This document shows positions 23,983-37,300 of a DNA stretch of 64,000 nucleotides, piece by piece. How positions within the stretch are numbered: the first letter of the stretch is position 1; every line of letters starts with the position of its first letter. The position numbers were made by a program, and so were the translations under genes. Source of the stretch: Phallusia fumigata (taxonomy: Eukaryota > Chordata > Ascidiacea > Phlebobranchia > Ascidiidae). Below the pieces are notes generated by a model, which saw only the letters and a list, made by a program, of their open reading frames with translations, had not been told where the DNA came from and searched no databases. The DNA is taken from NCBI GenBank assembly GCA_008931825.1, contig QXVZ01001028.1:1-64000 (forward strand), given 5' to 3'.

Positions 23983-25040
23983 AAGGCCAGACTTGCTCTA
24001 AAATCATCTAATCTTTGCCCCAAGGCTTTTGGTACATGCAAACTTTTTTCCTTTCTGTACACAGCAGATGGTGATCGTTTAAGAGATAATTATTCTTTTT
24101 TGTTTTATTTTACAATGCCACATAAACAAGTTAGTCTAACGAACACTTGTATATTTTCATGTTGGTTGTGGATAGACGAAATACACTTGTGTCGATACTA
24201 CTATTTGGCGTCTTTTTGCCACTGTAAGTAATGTGCGTTAAAAAGGGGCCTAACTTTAATACCCTATGTACACAATACATGGCGAACAAATTTATGTTCC
24301 GGAAATGGTCTAACCCACGTGACTTCGTGGAAAACAGTTCGTTTCCCGGTGAAATTAACAAGCTATAATTAAGGCATCGATTTTGCAAAGCGCATAATAC
24401 ACAAGGAATACACAGTGTATTTGGCTCTGTGGCATTCATTTTCATTCTTGTTAATTTTAACTGAAACAACAGTTTGTGCTACAACAGGGCGCGCCAGGCC
24501 TGCAAGTTACTAAAGTACGAAAGCCCACTCATTTGTACGACGCCTAAAAATGCGCAAGACAAACAATCACTGAGAAAAACACTGGAAAGAAAACACAAGT
24601 AAAACCGCGCCTAAATTTTCCTACTCTGCGCTTGAGGGATAACACGAGAAATTAAAAAGTGCACGAAGATGCATAAAAACACGTTTAATGCATGACAGGC
24701 CATGCTTGGACTGTCTGTAACTCACCAGGCTGACAATAACATAAACAATGTTGTGCACTGTATGATTGGAGAACCTTCTTTTTCCGCATCTACACATTAG
24801 GCTGAGTCATAAACCAAACTCTTATCATACACAATTGAGAGGGTTCACTTTGTGATTAGTGTTATCTCAGTTTGGAAAAAAATGACCCAGAACTTCTTGA
24901 ACTACACATCCGCATGAGTATGGGGTTGACATTTGGACTGATTTCTCTAATGTACGGGTTGATCGCATGGGGAAAGTTCTGGGTTAGCTTGAGTGAGAGG
25001 GTGATATGGCGGTAATCTCAACAGCGTGAATAAAGAAACG
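23983..25040. other. Intergenic DNA between convergent genes
   Basis: About 1.06 kb separating the 3' ends of the 118-residue gene (+) and PLA2G15 (-). It should carry both 3' UTRs. I see no additional exon, RNA gene or repeat with support. Confidence 0.5.
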
Positions 25041-27888
25041 TTACCGGAGTACCACGTTTTTTAAATAAGAGTGTAAAGTGGAGTTCCAAAGGATTTTTAC
25101 GTGAGAATTGCCGGGCATTTCAAAGTTGTACACGGGCTGCGTTTGTGATTGTCGCCATTTGAGACAAGCTGATCCGCTCCATATGTTCACTGTGCCGTCA
25201 CCACTTCCGTCTACCAGACTTGGCGAGTCATCAGGAAAAAGATCTTCGTCGTATATCAACGTCTAAAGCAAAAAAGTCATCATAATTACAACATAACCCC
25301 CATGTGTTATACAGTGGTTGTATCGATCGTTTCAGGCAACAAACAACATGCTGGGTGACTAAGTTCATTCGAACATACGATATAGCAAAGTAAATTACAG
25401 CCTAAAAAACACAGTTAACGCAATTGGAAAAACACTAACCTCGGCTGTTGGGACTTGACTGGAATACACACAATGCACTGGAACAGAAGGCGCTTGCAAG
25501 GAGCCGAGCGCCATTCCGTTATCTTTCCACAGCTCGTAGCACCACTCGCAGCCAATTCTCTTGAACAGACTCTCGTAGTTGTGCACAGTGTAATTGCGCT
25601 TGAAAGTTACCACCACCGTCTTTTTGTTTTTCGGCCAAAGGTCTGGACGTGGAAACATGAAAGGGAATGCAGGGGCTGTCCGCACAGCGTCGCGCAATTT
25701 CAGCCTCGGCAAAGCCCAGTCGTGACCTTCGGTCTCTCCTGAGCAAATACATGTAGGTAAAAGCCTGCCCTTCTGCAAATATTGCCACACTGACTGGTGT
25801 GTCCAAGATTGCTTGGCGATCTGCTTTTGCAAGACTATTTGATCAAGCAGACACTCCAGCCCTACCCAGCGTTAACACTTCGTTTTAAACTACAAGTGAG
25901 CTGCTTATATAATCATAAAGTCAAACATGTTTTATAATGACAGCTAAACAAATTTGCAGCTCAGTAACTCTAAACATCCGCTTCTGGGCTAAACTTGCAT
26001 TGCAAGATTTTCCTCATTTGGAACAGAAAACACAAATTTTGCACTGGTCTGCATTGTCAACGTCTGAACATCGAAATGTTTGTCATGCATAAAACTCATT
26101 TCATACCTGACATAACAGCTTTTAGGGCCTTCACTGAGCCAAGGTAGGGGCCGCATATTGATACAAAACTGTCAATGAACTTATTCTTCCAGGTTGCAGG
26201 TTGATTTTTGAGCCAGTAATATATAAACATGTTCCCCATGCTATGTCCAAGAATGACAACTTTCTGATTATTGTTGTTATAGTAAGCTGATTCAACAAGT
26301 GCAGTCAAGTTCTTGAGGAAAAGTTTGTGTTGGGCTGAAAAAAAACATTGTTATTCATCAACCTTACTAATATCTTTAACTACAACCTAATGTTTGATTA
26401 CTTACATATGTTATATGCATGATGCAACATGGGAAAATTACATCGCAAGATATTGTTCTGATTAGTGTCAAAGTCAATCAACTCTTTTATAAAGACACAA
26501 CTCAAAAGTTAACAAACCTGGAGCCAGTCTCCAATCAAATGGAGCCCCATACAGATCTTTATCTCTGGTGTATCCCCACGTATTTGCCAAATGTGCAACC
26601 AACGGCTCAAAGTAGACACTTCCTGTAATATATTTAACAGATAACATATACAGTATGACAAACGGAAACAAAATAAACGCAAATTGTACAATACCAACCT
26701 ATTGCATATTTATCTGTGTCCAAATATTCGAAGCCTTCAGTGGAACCAAACCTTGGTACACGGGTTTGTACACCATCATTGTTTTTAACTTGCCTTGTTT
26801 TGTTGTTATAGATCATTCTGAAAATGTGGCAACATAAATTCTTGTATCATTGTATATTTAAGAAACACCCTAACAAAATATTTAGGATCAATTTCAGATG
26901 CTGTAGATATGGTTCCATACAGTGTGATCCACCCTGGTTGGTAAGCTATCACTATGATAAAAAGCACAAGTACTCTGCTACATAATCAAAATATTTTGTA
27001 ATCTTGTCATACATGTAATGTCAGTTGAATTTAGGAATAATAATTTACAAACCGAATGTTGTCGACCCAGCAATCCACAATCTCTGGAAGGAATTGCTCG
27101 AGATTAAGCCACAAGCTGTACCAGTCCGCATGCTTTGCACATAAAATGTGAGGTACACTCGGTTTGTCAAGCTTTGCCTTCAGCTGAGTGCCTAGGACTC
27201 CTGGAACTGTACAAAAAACAAGTTGTTGTATGCCTACGTTCCACTGAATACCACAATAAAAAGTTGTTTCACAAGAAACAGTTTAAATGAGGAACTGACT
27301 ATGCCGATTTGGGCAACACATATATATACTGTATTTATAAGTTTTATACCCACTGATTCTGTGAGCAATTAAGACTGTTCTCTTAAATTTTGAGAAGAAA
27401 AGTCAGTTATTGCTTGTGGAGAAAAATTTGAATGTATATCTGATGTGTTTTTAGAAGCAAGGCTGACAACAGATGGTGGACAGGTACAAAGAAAATGTGT
27501 TGTCAATTACTTTTTAACTGGTTATTTTAAAGACATGACATATATTGAAAGTACGCCATATTAACCAATGTCAATGATCACATAAATTTATACAAGATGT
27601 TTGTAGATGAGCAGAATAACTAGTGTACTTCTCTCCTTGTTGACAAAACGGCGTTTCTTCATTGATACACTTTTTGTGTTTGCCTTGTCTGTAGTTAGAT
27701 TAAACCTAGACAAGCGTCTTACCCATCACAACAGGCTTTCGCTTGAAGCAGTCACTGCCAGCACACCCAGCTGCATGTTTCCAGCCGAGAGGCTTCTCGA
27801 ACTGTAGGATCTGTTCTGAGACGTTTACCACACAACACAAAATTACACAGAAAAGAACAGATGGTTTTGTTTTGTTGCCCATTAACAT
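25041..27888 (-). CDS. PLA2G15: Lysosomal phospholipase A and acyltransferase (LCAT-like lysophospholipase)
   Basis: Hydrolyses and transacylates glycerophospholipids in the lysosome. Seven exons: 27888-27723, 27206-27053, 26817-26699, 26622-26518, 26334-26107, 25738-25440 and 25262-25041; all phases agree, giving 430 residues (human about 412). The N-terminus is a signal peptide (SVLFCVILCCVVNVSEQ). Family landmarks in order are VPGVLGTQLKAKLDKP, DCWVDNIRMIYNNKT, GYTRDKDLYGAPFDWRLAPG, the nucleophile elbow GHSMGNMFIYYWL (Ser), the catalytic Asp in GSGDGTVN and the catalytic His in GNSHVKIL, so the Ser-Asp-His triad is intact. An upstream in-frame ATG exists, but 27888 puts the signal peptide nearest the start. 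The next gene on the same strand is ABCB6, whose stop lies 1.1 kb away. Confidence 0.95.
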
Positions 27889-29008
27889 ACGTGGTAATCT
27901 AAACAGGCTGCTCCGAATCTTACTAAAACCTAAAAACGAGATGAACATTAGCTAACATTAAATTCAACGTTCCATCAGCGTCTGTGTTTACATTTGCAAC
28001 AAACAACTAGTCTGTTACACAACAAAGCGACAACTGAAATTTGACCGACAGTAACCCACGTCTCGCATGAGTGGCGGTGTTTTGACCATCCTCGCTCTCA
28101 ACCAATCCAGAAGGTCTGTCTGTTACGCAACTTGCTTTTTTCCTTTGTCTCGAACTTGCGCACAGTTCACGCGCCTTTTTCATCAAAGATTTTTGAAACT
28201 TTCGGGCAGGTCTGCATAACTTCAAAACAGCACAAGCATGGGCGCCGCCAGAAAAGTTTCCGAGGGGGATAAATCCCAGTACATACATGCACACATAGAC
28301 AGTTTTCGGTTTTAAAAAACAAAAGTAATTAATAAAGTACTATTTTCGGGATTTCAGTTGCCTCTGCGTACCGGCGCCCATGACCAAACGTCCCCCAACA
28401 ACGTGTCTTATTTATTACAACGGCAGTTGCATGGCCGAATCAAGACCCTTACAGGCACTTAGGTACAAAAAGGAAATTCAAATTAGTGCCCCAACATGCC
28501 ACAAAACGTAGATTTCAGTAACGTCATAACTAACGTGCCACAAAAATAAATAGGCAAGTAATGGAAAACAGTAATTTTGTTCAAATGTATACAAAGTTGC
28601 AAATGCATGCAAAATCACCACCACGACAAAAAACAAACCGTTAAAGACTATTTCGGCTTAATTGGTATAGTTATGAAGGTCTAGTTAAGCGACAAAACAC
28701 CACGATTGCGTTTTATCGTACTATACCGTTTAATGCTCTTATTTACATCCCAATTAATAAAGAGAAAAATTGTTTTGTTTAGAAACGGAAGAATATATAG
28801 AAGTACAAGTACTATAACTGGGTCTTAAAACCTCAACTTACATTTTCTAACATATGGTAACAACCCGTCATCAACCACATCTCCTTTACATTTCGCCTGA
28901 CATACGAGAAAAATTAAAACGCGCGCTTACACTGTAATTTCAAAATCTAGAAAAGTTCACATAACAATTTTAAATGCCACCATACCGGCGATTAATGAAT
29001 TGCACACA
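27889..29008. other. Intergenic DNA: PLA2G15 promoter side and ABCB6 3' side
   Basis: About 1.1 kb. The region just right of 27888 should contain the PLA2G15 promoter; the region left of 29009 the ABCB6 3' UTR. A minus-strand open frame of 95 codons (28007-28294) has no recognisable features and no splice support. Nothing else can be assigned. Confidence 0.5.
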
Positions 29009-32000
29009 TTAAGCGTTAATTGAACAGGAAAAAACGTTGGGCATGTTTGCATTTTCTTCGAGACTACGCTGTTGTTGCCACATTTTAGCATAAACTCCAT
29101 CGAGACGAATCAAATCATCATGCCTGCAAAACAAACCAGAACGTACATCTTAAAGTTGGTGTTTTCAGACGCAAATGAAAACAAGCGGGTGGGGAAAATT
29201 AGGAACCCTTGCTTCGGCCAGTGTAGCATATCAACTGAACTTACTTTACAGGGTCTTCAGTGCCTTGGTAAAACGTCATTAAAGAAATGGGGTACAAAAG
29301 ACTGAGTGAGCACGGAAAGTCGCCTGGTTTACATTAGTAATTAGCCCAAATAAATTGACTGTTGGTACAACCTGCGCGTTGTCCTTTAAAAGATACGTAC
29401 TTGCCGCGTTCGACGATTTCCCCTTGATGAAGAACTAGTATACAGTCAGAATCGACAGCCACCGACAAGTTGTGGGTTGCAATTAACACCGTCTTTCCAC
29501 TGCATGTTTCATGAACTGATTGTAGCATCTTTGCTGCAGCGATGTTTTCAAGATTTGAAGTGGGCTATAAAATGTTAACTTGGACTGTTGTTCGGAATGC
29601 AAAAGTTGAAACAAAACAAAAATACGTTTTGTGGAGAAGGACACAAGAACTGATTTGAAGAGTACCTTATCTCAAAACATAAACGCCAGAGAACTTGAAT
29701 AAAGTAAATACATTTTATTGCATCTACATTAACGTTTCGACAATCGTTGTTGTCATCATTAGTGCATTCAACAGCGATTCTCGAAACGTTTGAAAATTCA
29801 TTTCATTTCTAAATAAAGTTTGGACAGGTTGTACATGGGGTCATTTCTTTTTCTTCCTTCACTAAACTTTAAAAAAGTTTATGGTTAGGGACCAGCTAGA
29901 AACCATTTTAGCTATTGGCTTGTTACTTGACTATTTTTCGTTCTATTAAATTTTCTTCTTGAACGACTTTTCTTCCCCATTTTGAAGCAAAGAGCTTATG
30001 TTTGAAACCTTCCAAAATAGCATTGGTGCGCGCTTTATAAATCTACGAGTTATATTTATGAACGTGCGTTGGCGCATAAGAATTATAACTGCATTATTTT
30101 AAAGTTGTCATGAACTTTTTACAAATATTTTTACTGTGAAGTTTTGGTGTGAATTAAACAAACATTCAGCGATGAAGCCCACTGAACTAAAAAAGTTTGT
30201 CTCTTTACTAAGTAGAGCAGTTTTTTTCAAAAACGTTTACGATTTTTTTTGTAAATGTAATAATCTGTTCTATCAAGCAAAGTCTGAAACGCTTTGTACC
30301 TCGTCGAACACAAGAATATTTGGGTCCTTCATGACAACTCGTGCAACGGCAATTCGTTGTCTTTCTCCGCCACTCAAGTTCATTCCTCTTTCGCCAACAT
30401 CGGTTGCGTATTGATCAGGCATGTCCAAAACACGATGGTGAATGCCAGCCACGTTAGCGGCCTCAGTGACCTCCTCATGGGTTGCATTCACTCCATATGT
30501 AATGTTGCTCCTTGTGAAAAAAATAATCCAACTATTGTCAACTGTCAGAAAAAAAAAGATTTTTATGGTCTCTTACATTACATCGCCACTGAAAAGAACA
30601 CAATCTTGTGGCACAAGACCAATCGTATTGCGAACCGAACTTTGTTGCACAGCTTTGATTTCGCTTCCGTTTAACCGGATGGTCCCGGAGTTTGAATCAA
30701 AAAGTCTAAGCAGAAGTCGAATAATAGTGGTTTTTCCAGATCCAGAAGTTCCAACCTAAAAAGCAAGGCTGAAATCACACGCACGTTTAACTTCCCAACT
30801 CGAATATCTGTGCTTATATTAGTCAAAAAATTCGAATATCTGTGCTTATACTAGTTAAAAAAAATTCGAGTGTAGGTAAACTTCTTACCAATGCAGCTGT
30901 TTGTCCTGCATTGATAGTGAAAGTAACATGATTTAAAACAGGTTTTCGAGGTAAATAGCTAAAACAAACATCATCGAATTCAATAGACTTTGCGTCGGAG
31001 TGAAGTGCAACAGCATCTTCTATGTCCGTTAAATCTCTTTTCTGCAACATATTTTTTCAGTTTTTGCTGGCAAGTTTCACCAAACAGTAAGTCCCACATG
31101 AAACATATGTATCCAAACCTCATTAAACAAATCCAAAATGTTTTCCAAGTTTATGAAATCGTTTTGAATTTCCAAGTAATAGTGTCCAAAGGAGCCAAGT
31201 GGTTTATACAACTGAGCAATGTATGTTTCACACAATATAAAGTCCCCAACCTACAAGCATGTATAACAGGTGCTTTGTTGTCAAGATGTCTAGTTTCTAT
31301 CTAGAAGTCTGACTTTCATCATGCCGCCGTTGCATGTAAACCATAACCAAGTAAAAAAAGATGTAATATTCACAATATAATTTGACATTGTGTTCTATCC
31401 CATGACATTATTGTTTCTACAGGCCGAAATGCTTGGGTCCCTACACAAACAAAATTTTAGTTCACCAATTTTTTCGATACATGTCAAAAATTGTAGGGCA
31501 AGGTAAATATATGACAACTGCCCCATGTCAACAGCTATCATCTGTTTGAGTGTCATTCGATTCCACCAAGTAGTTAATGATCTGATGGAAAACTTTACTT
31601 TCATACCACTACAAACACATTTCCATGACCATATGTACATGAGTAACCCCCCTCACAAAAAGTTTACCTGTCAAAACACCTTAAATTCACAGAATCATGA
31701 AGTTATTAATTACATGTTATACTAAATGAATATCTTCTACATACCTGCAATGTTCCATCCAAAACATATTTTCCACACAAAAGTGTTATTCCAGCCAAAC
31801 CGGCATATATAATTAGTGTTTGCACAGTTTGCAGTAGCTGTTTACTCCATAGCTTGGTAAACTCTGATACCTGCATGTAGAGAAGTATAACAATATTGTT
31901 GTCAAAATTTCGTGTAAGAACGGTGTACATCTTCAGGATAAATACAAGATTAATAAGACCATGACAACCAAATTAATTTTAAAATCCATTTTTCTAACCT

Positions 32001-34329
32001 GAAAATCCTCTACAGCTTTATGAAATTTTTGTGTTTCAAAATCTTCTGTCGAAAAACATTTAACCTTGAAAAAAAATTTATGTCTCCAAAAAATATAAAT
32101 TAAACGTATTTCAAAACATACACTTACTGTTGCAAAGTTAAGTAAAGAGTCATAAGCAATGTGCTTTGCCTTGTTATCTTTCAGATTCATTCTTCGTTGA
32201 AACTTTGTCTTCCACTCTATTATCCACACAGATGAAACTGAAAAAAAATTGGTATAAAGCAAATGACCTCCCAAAATTCAATATGTCATGTTTACCTGCA
32301 TAAACAGTAATCCAAACAAACATCAGCAAACCGAACCAATAATTAAAATATCTTGCAAAATATACTATCGCAATTATGCAATCAAACAGTGATGGCAAAA
32401 GTTGAAACATTATCACTAAAAGCAATTTGGCAATGCTAGTTACTCCTCGCTGCATTGATTCCATTACTTCACCAATATTGTGGTTGAGATGCCATTTAGT
32501 GGACAGTGAATGCAAATGTCCAAAAAGCTTTACCTAATTGACAGCAACAAATAAAACATTTCTGTCAAAAAACATTTGGAAATTTATAAAAATCTAAATG
32601 TTCTTCCAAACCTGTTTACCTGAATAGTTCTTTGACTGTATTGCTGAACTTTGATTGTGAGAAATGTTCGAAGTGCAAGAATAAGTCCTCCTGGCAAACC
32701 AACTTCTTGCAAACTCTTTATGCCAACATACACAGCAGTTTCTTTCAAAAGATTGTCCCAAGAAGTTTGGTTTGACAATGAATTTACTAAAAAATAGTCC
32801 ACTTGAACTACATGTTTAGATCTCAGTTAAACCATTGTTTAGAGTTACTCTATTTCAGCAACAACAAATTTTAATGTGTCACAAGCCCAACACAGTTAGA
32901 TGACTTTTTCTTATTTCTTAGTGTCAGAAAGTACAACTAACCATCATGTGAAAACTAATGTAAATTTTATGATGGGAATTATTCAGCTCACCTAAGTTTT
33001 TGTAATAAATTGGTACATATACATTAATTATCCTTCCCGAAACCAGGAGACCAACACATACTAAAAGTTCCAGTTGCAAAATTATGCTTCTTGTTGGCCA
33101 CATAAATGGAAATACTATGTACATCTGTAAACATAAACGTCAAATATAACACCTAAATATTACTTGTGTTATTTTCAACATACTTTTCTCCCAAAATCAT
33201 GCCAAGTTGAAGCTGTCCCATAACCATACTTTTCTGTGACATTTTCACTAAAATGTGTAACATGGTTAGTATTTTGCATAAAAATAATACTGCATCCATC
33301 TTCCAAATAAATAGGACAAATAGTTGCATTAGGATAGTTGCTTTTTAAAACAGTCTTACCTGTTTTTGTAGTTTTGAATAAGTATTTTATATTTAGAGTA
33401 AATAGACTTTGGATTGAAAACTACTGAACAAAAAAAGCAAAGTGTCATGCATAACCTACAACTCCAGAATCCCAGGTTTACCTGTTAGTGTAAAATTTAC
33501 ATAAAGTCACCATCCTTTATAGTACCAGAAAACTCGTTTTTGGTTACCTGGCCAACCAATGATGAATTAATAAACCACCAACGTTTACTGTTCCATGAGA
33601 TAATGCAAACAATTTCAAGAAGTAGAAAGACCAAACCGCAAAGCAAAACTGCACTATTGTGATAAAATTTGCGTGAACTCGTCTTTTGCTCCAAATATAA
33701 AAGCCACAAACAAACAAAAATTGAAAACAATCTGAAATAATTAGGGGAAACTATTAAATAAGTATTGCCAAGAAGTAACTTAGATGTAAAAAGCGTATCA
33801 CCAGGCTTGTACCTTAAGCATGAATACAGCAGTCTCACACCAGAAACGGTTTTCTCCAATGCAAAAACAGTTGCACATCTTGCTATTGGTTCGCAAATCA
33901 ATATTACAAGAAAAATAACTTGACATTTATACAATTTCGATGGATTATTTTGATCGTGCGATAAGTTGGTGTAGCTGCAGAACAAAAGTACATTTTTTCG
34001 GCGGCAAACTTGTAGAACTGAACACAAAGATAGTATATACAGGTATCTTTCAAACGAGTTTTTAAAAAGTAGTTGGGAAATTCTTTGAAGTATTGTATGT
34101 TTTGCTCGATGACATATAATAAATACAATTGTGTTTGAAAGTTTTAATTCCTTTTACGTTTAAATGTTTGATATAAGATGGAGATCCCGGATACAAGCAC
34201 CATCAAAGAGGCAAAAGATTCATAGAAACACATGGAAAGTCCGCTGTGCTCCCACGCTGGCCAAATAGGGGAATTATATGGACAGAATGCAAACTTCCTA
34301 CACTTTGATTCGTTTGCGTAAAATTCCAT
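29009..34329 (-). CDS. ABCB6: ATP-binding cassette transporter ABCB6 (half transporter with N-terminal TMD0)
   Basis: Seventeen exons with fully consistent phases: 34329-34158, 34017-33813, 33731-33548, 33481-33360, 33247-33184, 33124-32992, 32786-32620, 32533-32296, 32237-32128, 32064-31999, 31870-31745, 31250-31119, 31041-30889, 30755-30577, 30510-30300, 29564-29401 and 29123-29009. They give 846 residues (human 842). The first four exons form the extra N-terminal membrane domain typical of ABCB6 (PAWEHSGLSMCFYESFA, ISWNSKRWWFINSSLVGQ). Then come STWHDFGRK, the core six-helix domain (FPFMWPTRS, WHLNHNIGEVME, DSLLNFATVKCFSTEDFE) and the nucleotide-binding domain: Walker A GTSGSGKTT, Q-loop LVPQD, signature LSGGERQR, Walker B NILVFDEP, H-loop ATHNLS. 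All ATPase motifs are present; the D-loop reads SNLEN instead of SALDT. Known role: porphyrin/heme-linked transport in mitochondrial and endolysosomal membranes. The intron 33812-33732 is 81 nt and stop-free. Confidence 0.96.
29731..29790. repeat. 22-bp inverted repeat (stem-loop) in an ABCB6 intron
   Basis: Left arm 29731-29752 (AACGTTTCGACAATCGTTGTTG, written here as two halves AACGTTTCGAC and AATCGTTGTTG) pairs with 29769-29790 at 20 of 22 positions around a 16-nt loop. On the minus strand the segment reads ...AATGATGACAAC...GTTGTC-like...TCGAAACGTTA, resembling the TGATGA...CGAAA core spacing of small hammerhead ribozymes found in Penelope-like retroelement repeats. The invariant C before TGATGA is not in place, so an active ribozyme is doubtful. 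Confidence 0.45.
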
Positions 34330-37300
34330 ATTTACCCGCGTTTACACAGTCCAAAGAATTAGTAGTAAAGACAGCTGTCAAGCAAATCTAAATTAATAGG
34401 AATCTGTCCTTCGCACAACTAAGACCTTGAAGTACAAACACACTATTCAAAAACAAATAGTGCAGTGTATTATGTGACTGAATACAGAGTTTAGGTAACA
34501 GTACTTGCTCAGTGAGCACTCAGAGCAAGTACCATGTGTTCTGTGGTACGCAAACAAATGCTGGTCAAGGGTCGATTGAATCAAATTGTGTTTATATGCA
34601 GGGTCATATAAGTTCTTTTATTGAGGGGCAAAACCAGAAGCCCTATTCGTTTGACGTGTCTTTTTTGTTTTATTTTCAACTTGGTTTGGGGGAAAACGCG
34701 CCATGTCGATATAGTGAATTAAATGAGAGTCCCATGGCGTTCCGCTGGTTTGTGTTTAAAATATTTCCTGTTTATTTTTGAGTTGGTAACTTTAGTTTGG
34801 CATCGATATGAAGCATGTCGCTTTACAGGGAAATCGCTCACTTTGCCTACCCTTGCCATTCTGGAGCAACATACTCCAAAGTCGTATTATGCACATACCT
34901 CGCGCCACAGGTTTGAGTGGAATATTGTTAAACAAGTTTTATTATCTTTTTAATCTGACATTTTTTTTCGTTTTAAATAGTGACATGGCAACTACTAACT
35001 ACTCCTCGTTCATTCAGAAACTCCAAAAAAGGTAATATTAAACATGCGCTTCCATGTGATTTTCGTTACTATTAGGACTTTCGACAAGGTTTAATACGCT
35101 ACGCCCAGTAACGCACATTTTGTTGTACAGATAATTCTGATCTAGCTGGTTGAAAGTTATCTGGTCGCAAAAAATTCCTTTTATTTGCCCTGACCCTCTT
35201 TTCTACTTAACGTTGAATTAACGCTATGCGTAGCTAACTGCCTTCTTTGTTGATTTATTTGCCTGTCACCATTCGGCCTACAAAATACCGCCTACAAAAG
35301 GGGTCAATGTGCAGCCGTACAGAAGAGATAACATTAAAAGTTAACACACAAGCAATGTTGTTTTAAGGAAGTCGCCATTGGACCAGCATTTTACAATAAT
35401 TCCTGTATGTTGATGTGTAATTGCTAGTGCCAATGTTGAATAAACTATTCTGTTCAAAAAGTCAGTCAAGCAGTTTAAAATAGGCCAAAATAAAAAGATA
35501 AAACATACTTCGTCACGTGGTTGACAAAACCCACTCGAATTCATATTTTGGGCATTGGTAACAAGATTGGTAGCCACTGGTATAGGGCTTTCCTTCTTTG
35601 AAAGGGGAATTAAATGAACAGATCGATTTTTTTTACTTTGATGTGGGGAGTTTATTTGGATTCTCTTGGAAATGTTACATCATTATCAGAAAGCAAATTT
35701 CAAAGCATTGTTTTTAAGCAATATATCTGTCTCGAACTTTATCAAGGTCTTGTTGTTTTGAGTTTTTACAAGATTCATCAAACTTACAACATTTAAATCG
35801 GCCTCTACCTTTGCTTTCCGTGACATCAAACCATGGTACAAATGTACAAGAGTGCAACAGGTGGAGCATTGGACAATGCTGTTGACAATGTGTGAGTAAA
35901 ACCCTTTTTAGTCCTTATCTTTGAACAATATTGCTTCCTCGTTCCGGTTTGGGTCGTTACGTTTTTAGACGCATTTGTGCAAAACAATCATATGTGCGTC
36001 ATCTTCCAGTTAAATGGCATGGTTTGTAAAGATAGAAATCGGCACTATCTGATAAAACACGCACGCAATAATCGCAAATACAAAACAGGTTATCAATCGA
36101 TATTTGTTCACAGAACAGAATATATACTTTTTGGGGCTCGAATTTTTAGTCAAATGTCATAGTCCAGCTTTAACTTGACATAGTTCATGGAAGCACAAAC
36201 GATATTGGGAAAGATAACATCGAACTTAGACGAAAACGGACGAAAACGGTTGTAGATTTGCATGGACATATGAGTATGACTATTTCTCCAGTCAATTATG
36301 AGCTCCTAAAATACGAATTATAACTGCACATGACGTTCAATCGTAAACTCGTAAGCAGTTTGATGGTAATACATCAACGTCATTGCGCGCAATGATTCGG
36401 CAACCTGCCAAACTATCTGAAAAGTAAGATAAATCAAAAAATTTCACGTTATTTTGCTGCTATCATCGTGCATGATCTAGTGGCGTGTGGCCTAACGTGG
36501 ACCGACGTACAATCTCTAACCAGATGACTCAAAAACTAAAAATCCTAAAGAATCAATAATTAATGATCTTGCGTTGCCTGACTTTTCCATCAATTTGAGC
36601 GTCGGAAAAACGGTGTTAAAACATTTTGGATCAGTCGCTGCTGTTACATTTGTTCACGACATACTGTCCAGCATTAATCCATTATGGGCCCAACGTCAGC
36701 TCCCAATGATCTGTATTCAAGACAGCGAAGACAGAAAGCTGCAAAAATACCGAAAAACAAGTGCAAGCCAATAGTTCCTCCATTGCGGGTGGGTTTTGTT
36801 TTTTATCTTCACCTATTAGAACAGCAAAGCATTTTTGCGGTATTAAAATAGTATTTGGAAGTTTGTTTTTTGTGATTTCATATAGATATTTTGAGATGTT
36901 TTTTGTTAGCAAGGTCCGGTAGATGTAAACCTGATTCCAAAATTGTAAAAACCGCATAATAATATTTTTGTGTAACAAACAAGGCGGCGAAGTTAACTTC
37001 TCCAAGAATTTACGTTAGTCTAATTGCAAATTAAGCAACGATTTAAGCTCCAAAAGTCTCAAGCGTGCTCTCGAACGAATATCATCACTAAAAATCTAGT
37101 GTTTTGTTATCAGAAAGGCGTGATTGGTGGTTTTTCTGTCGTGGCCGCTAAGGGATATTCGTAAGTCAGCAATTTAAGGTAATGTTGGTCAATTTATTAG
37201 CAACACTTTTATGTACATTTGCAATTGTTACCTTTCTATCCTCGTTGTAAAGTTGTAAAAAAATCTGTAGAAAATGTGTTTTTGATGTCTCCAAGTCAAT

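Noticed and set aside
30790-30870. Short near-identical duplication (TCGAATATCTGTGCTTATA twice) in an ABCB6 intron
   Set aside because: Two copies of about 35 bp without further structure; ordinary intronic slippage or duplication.
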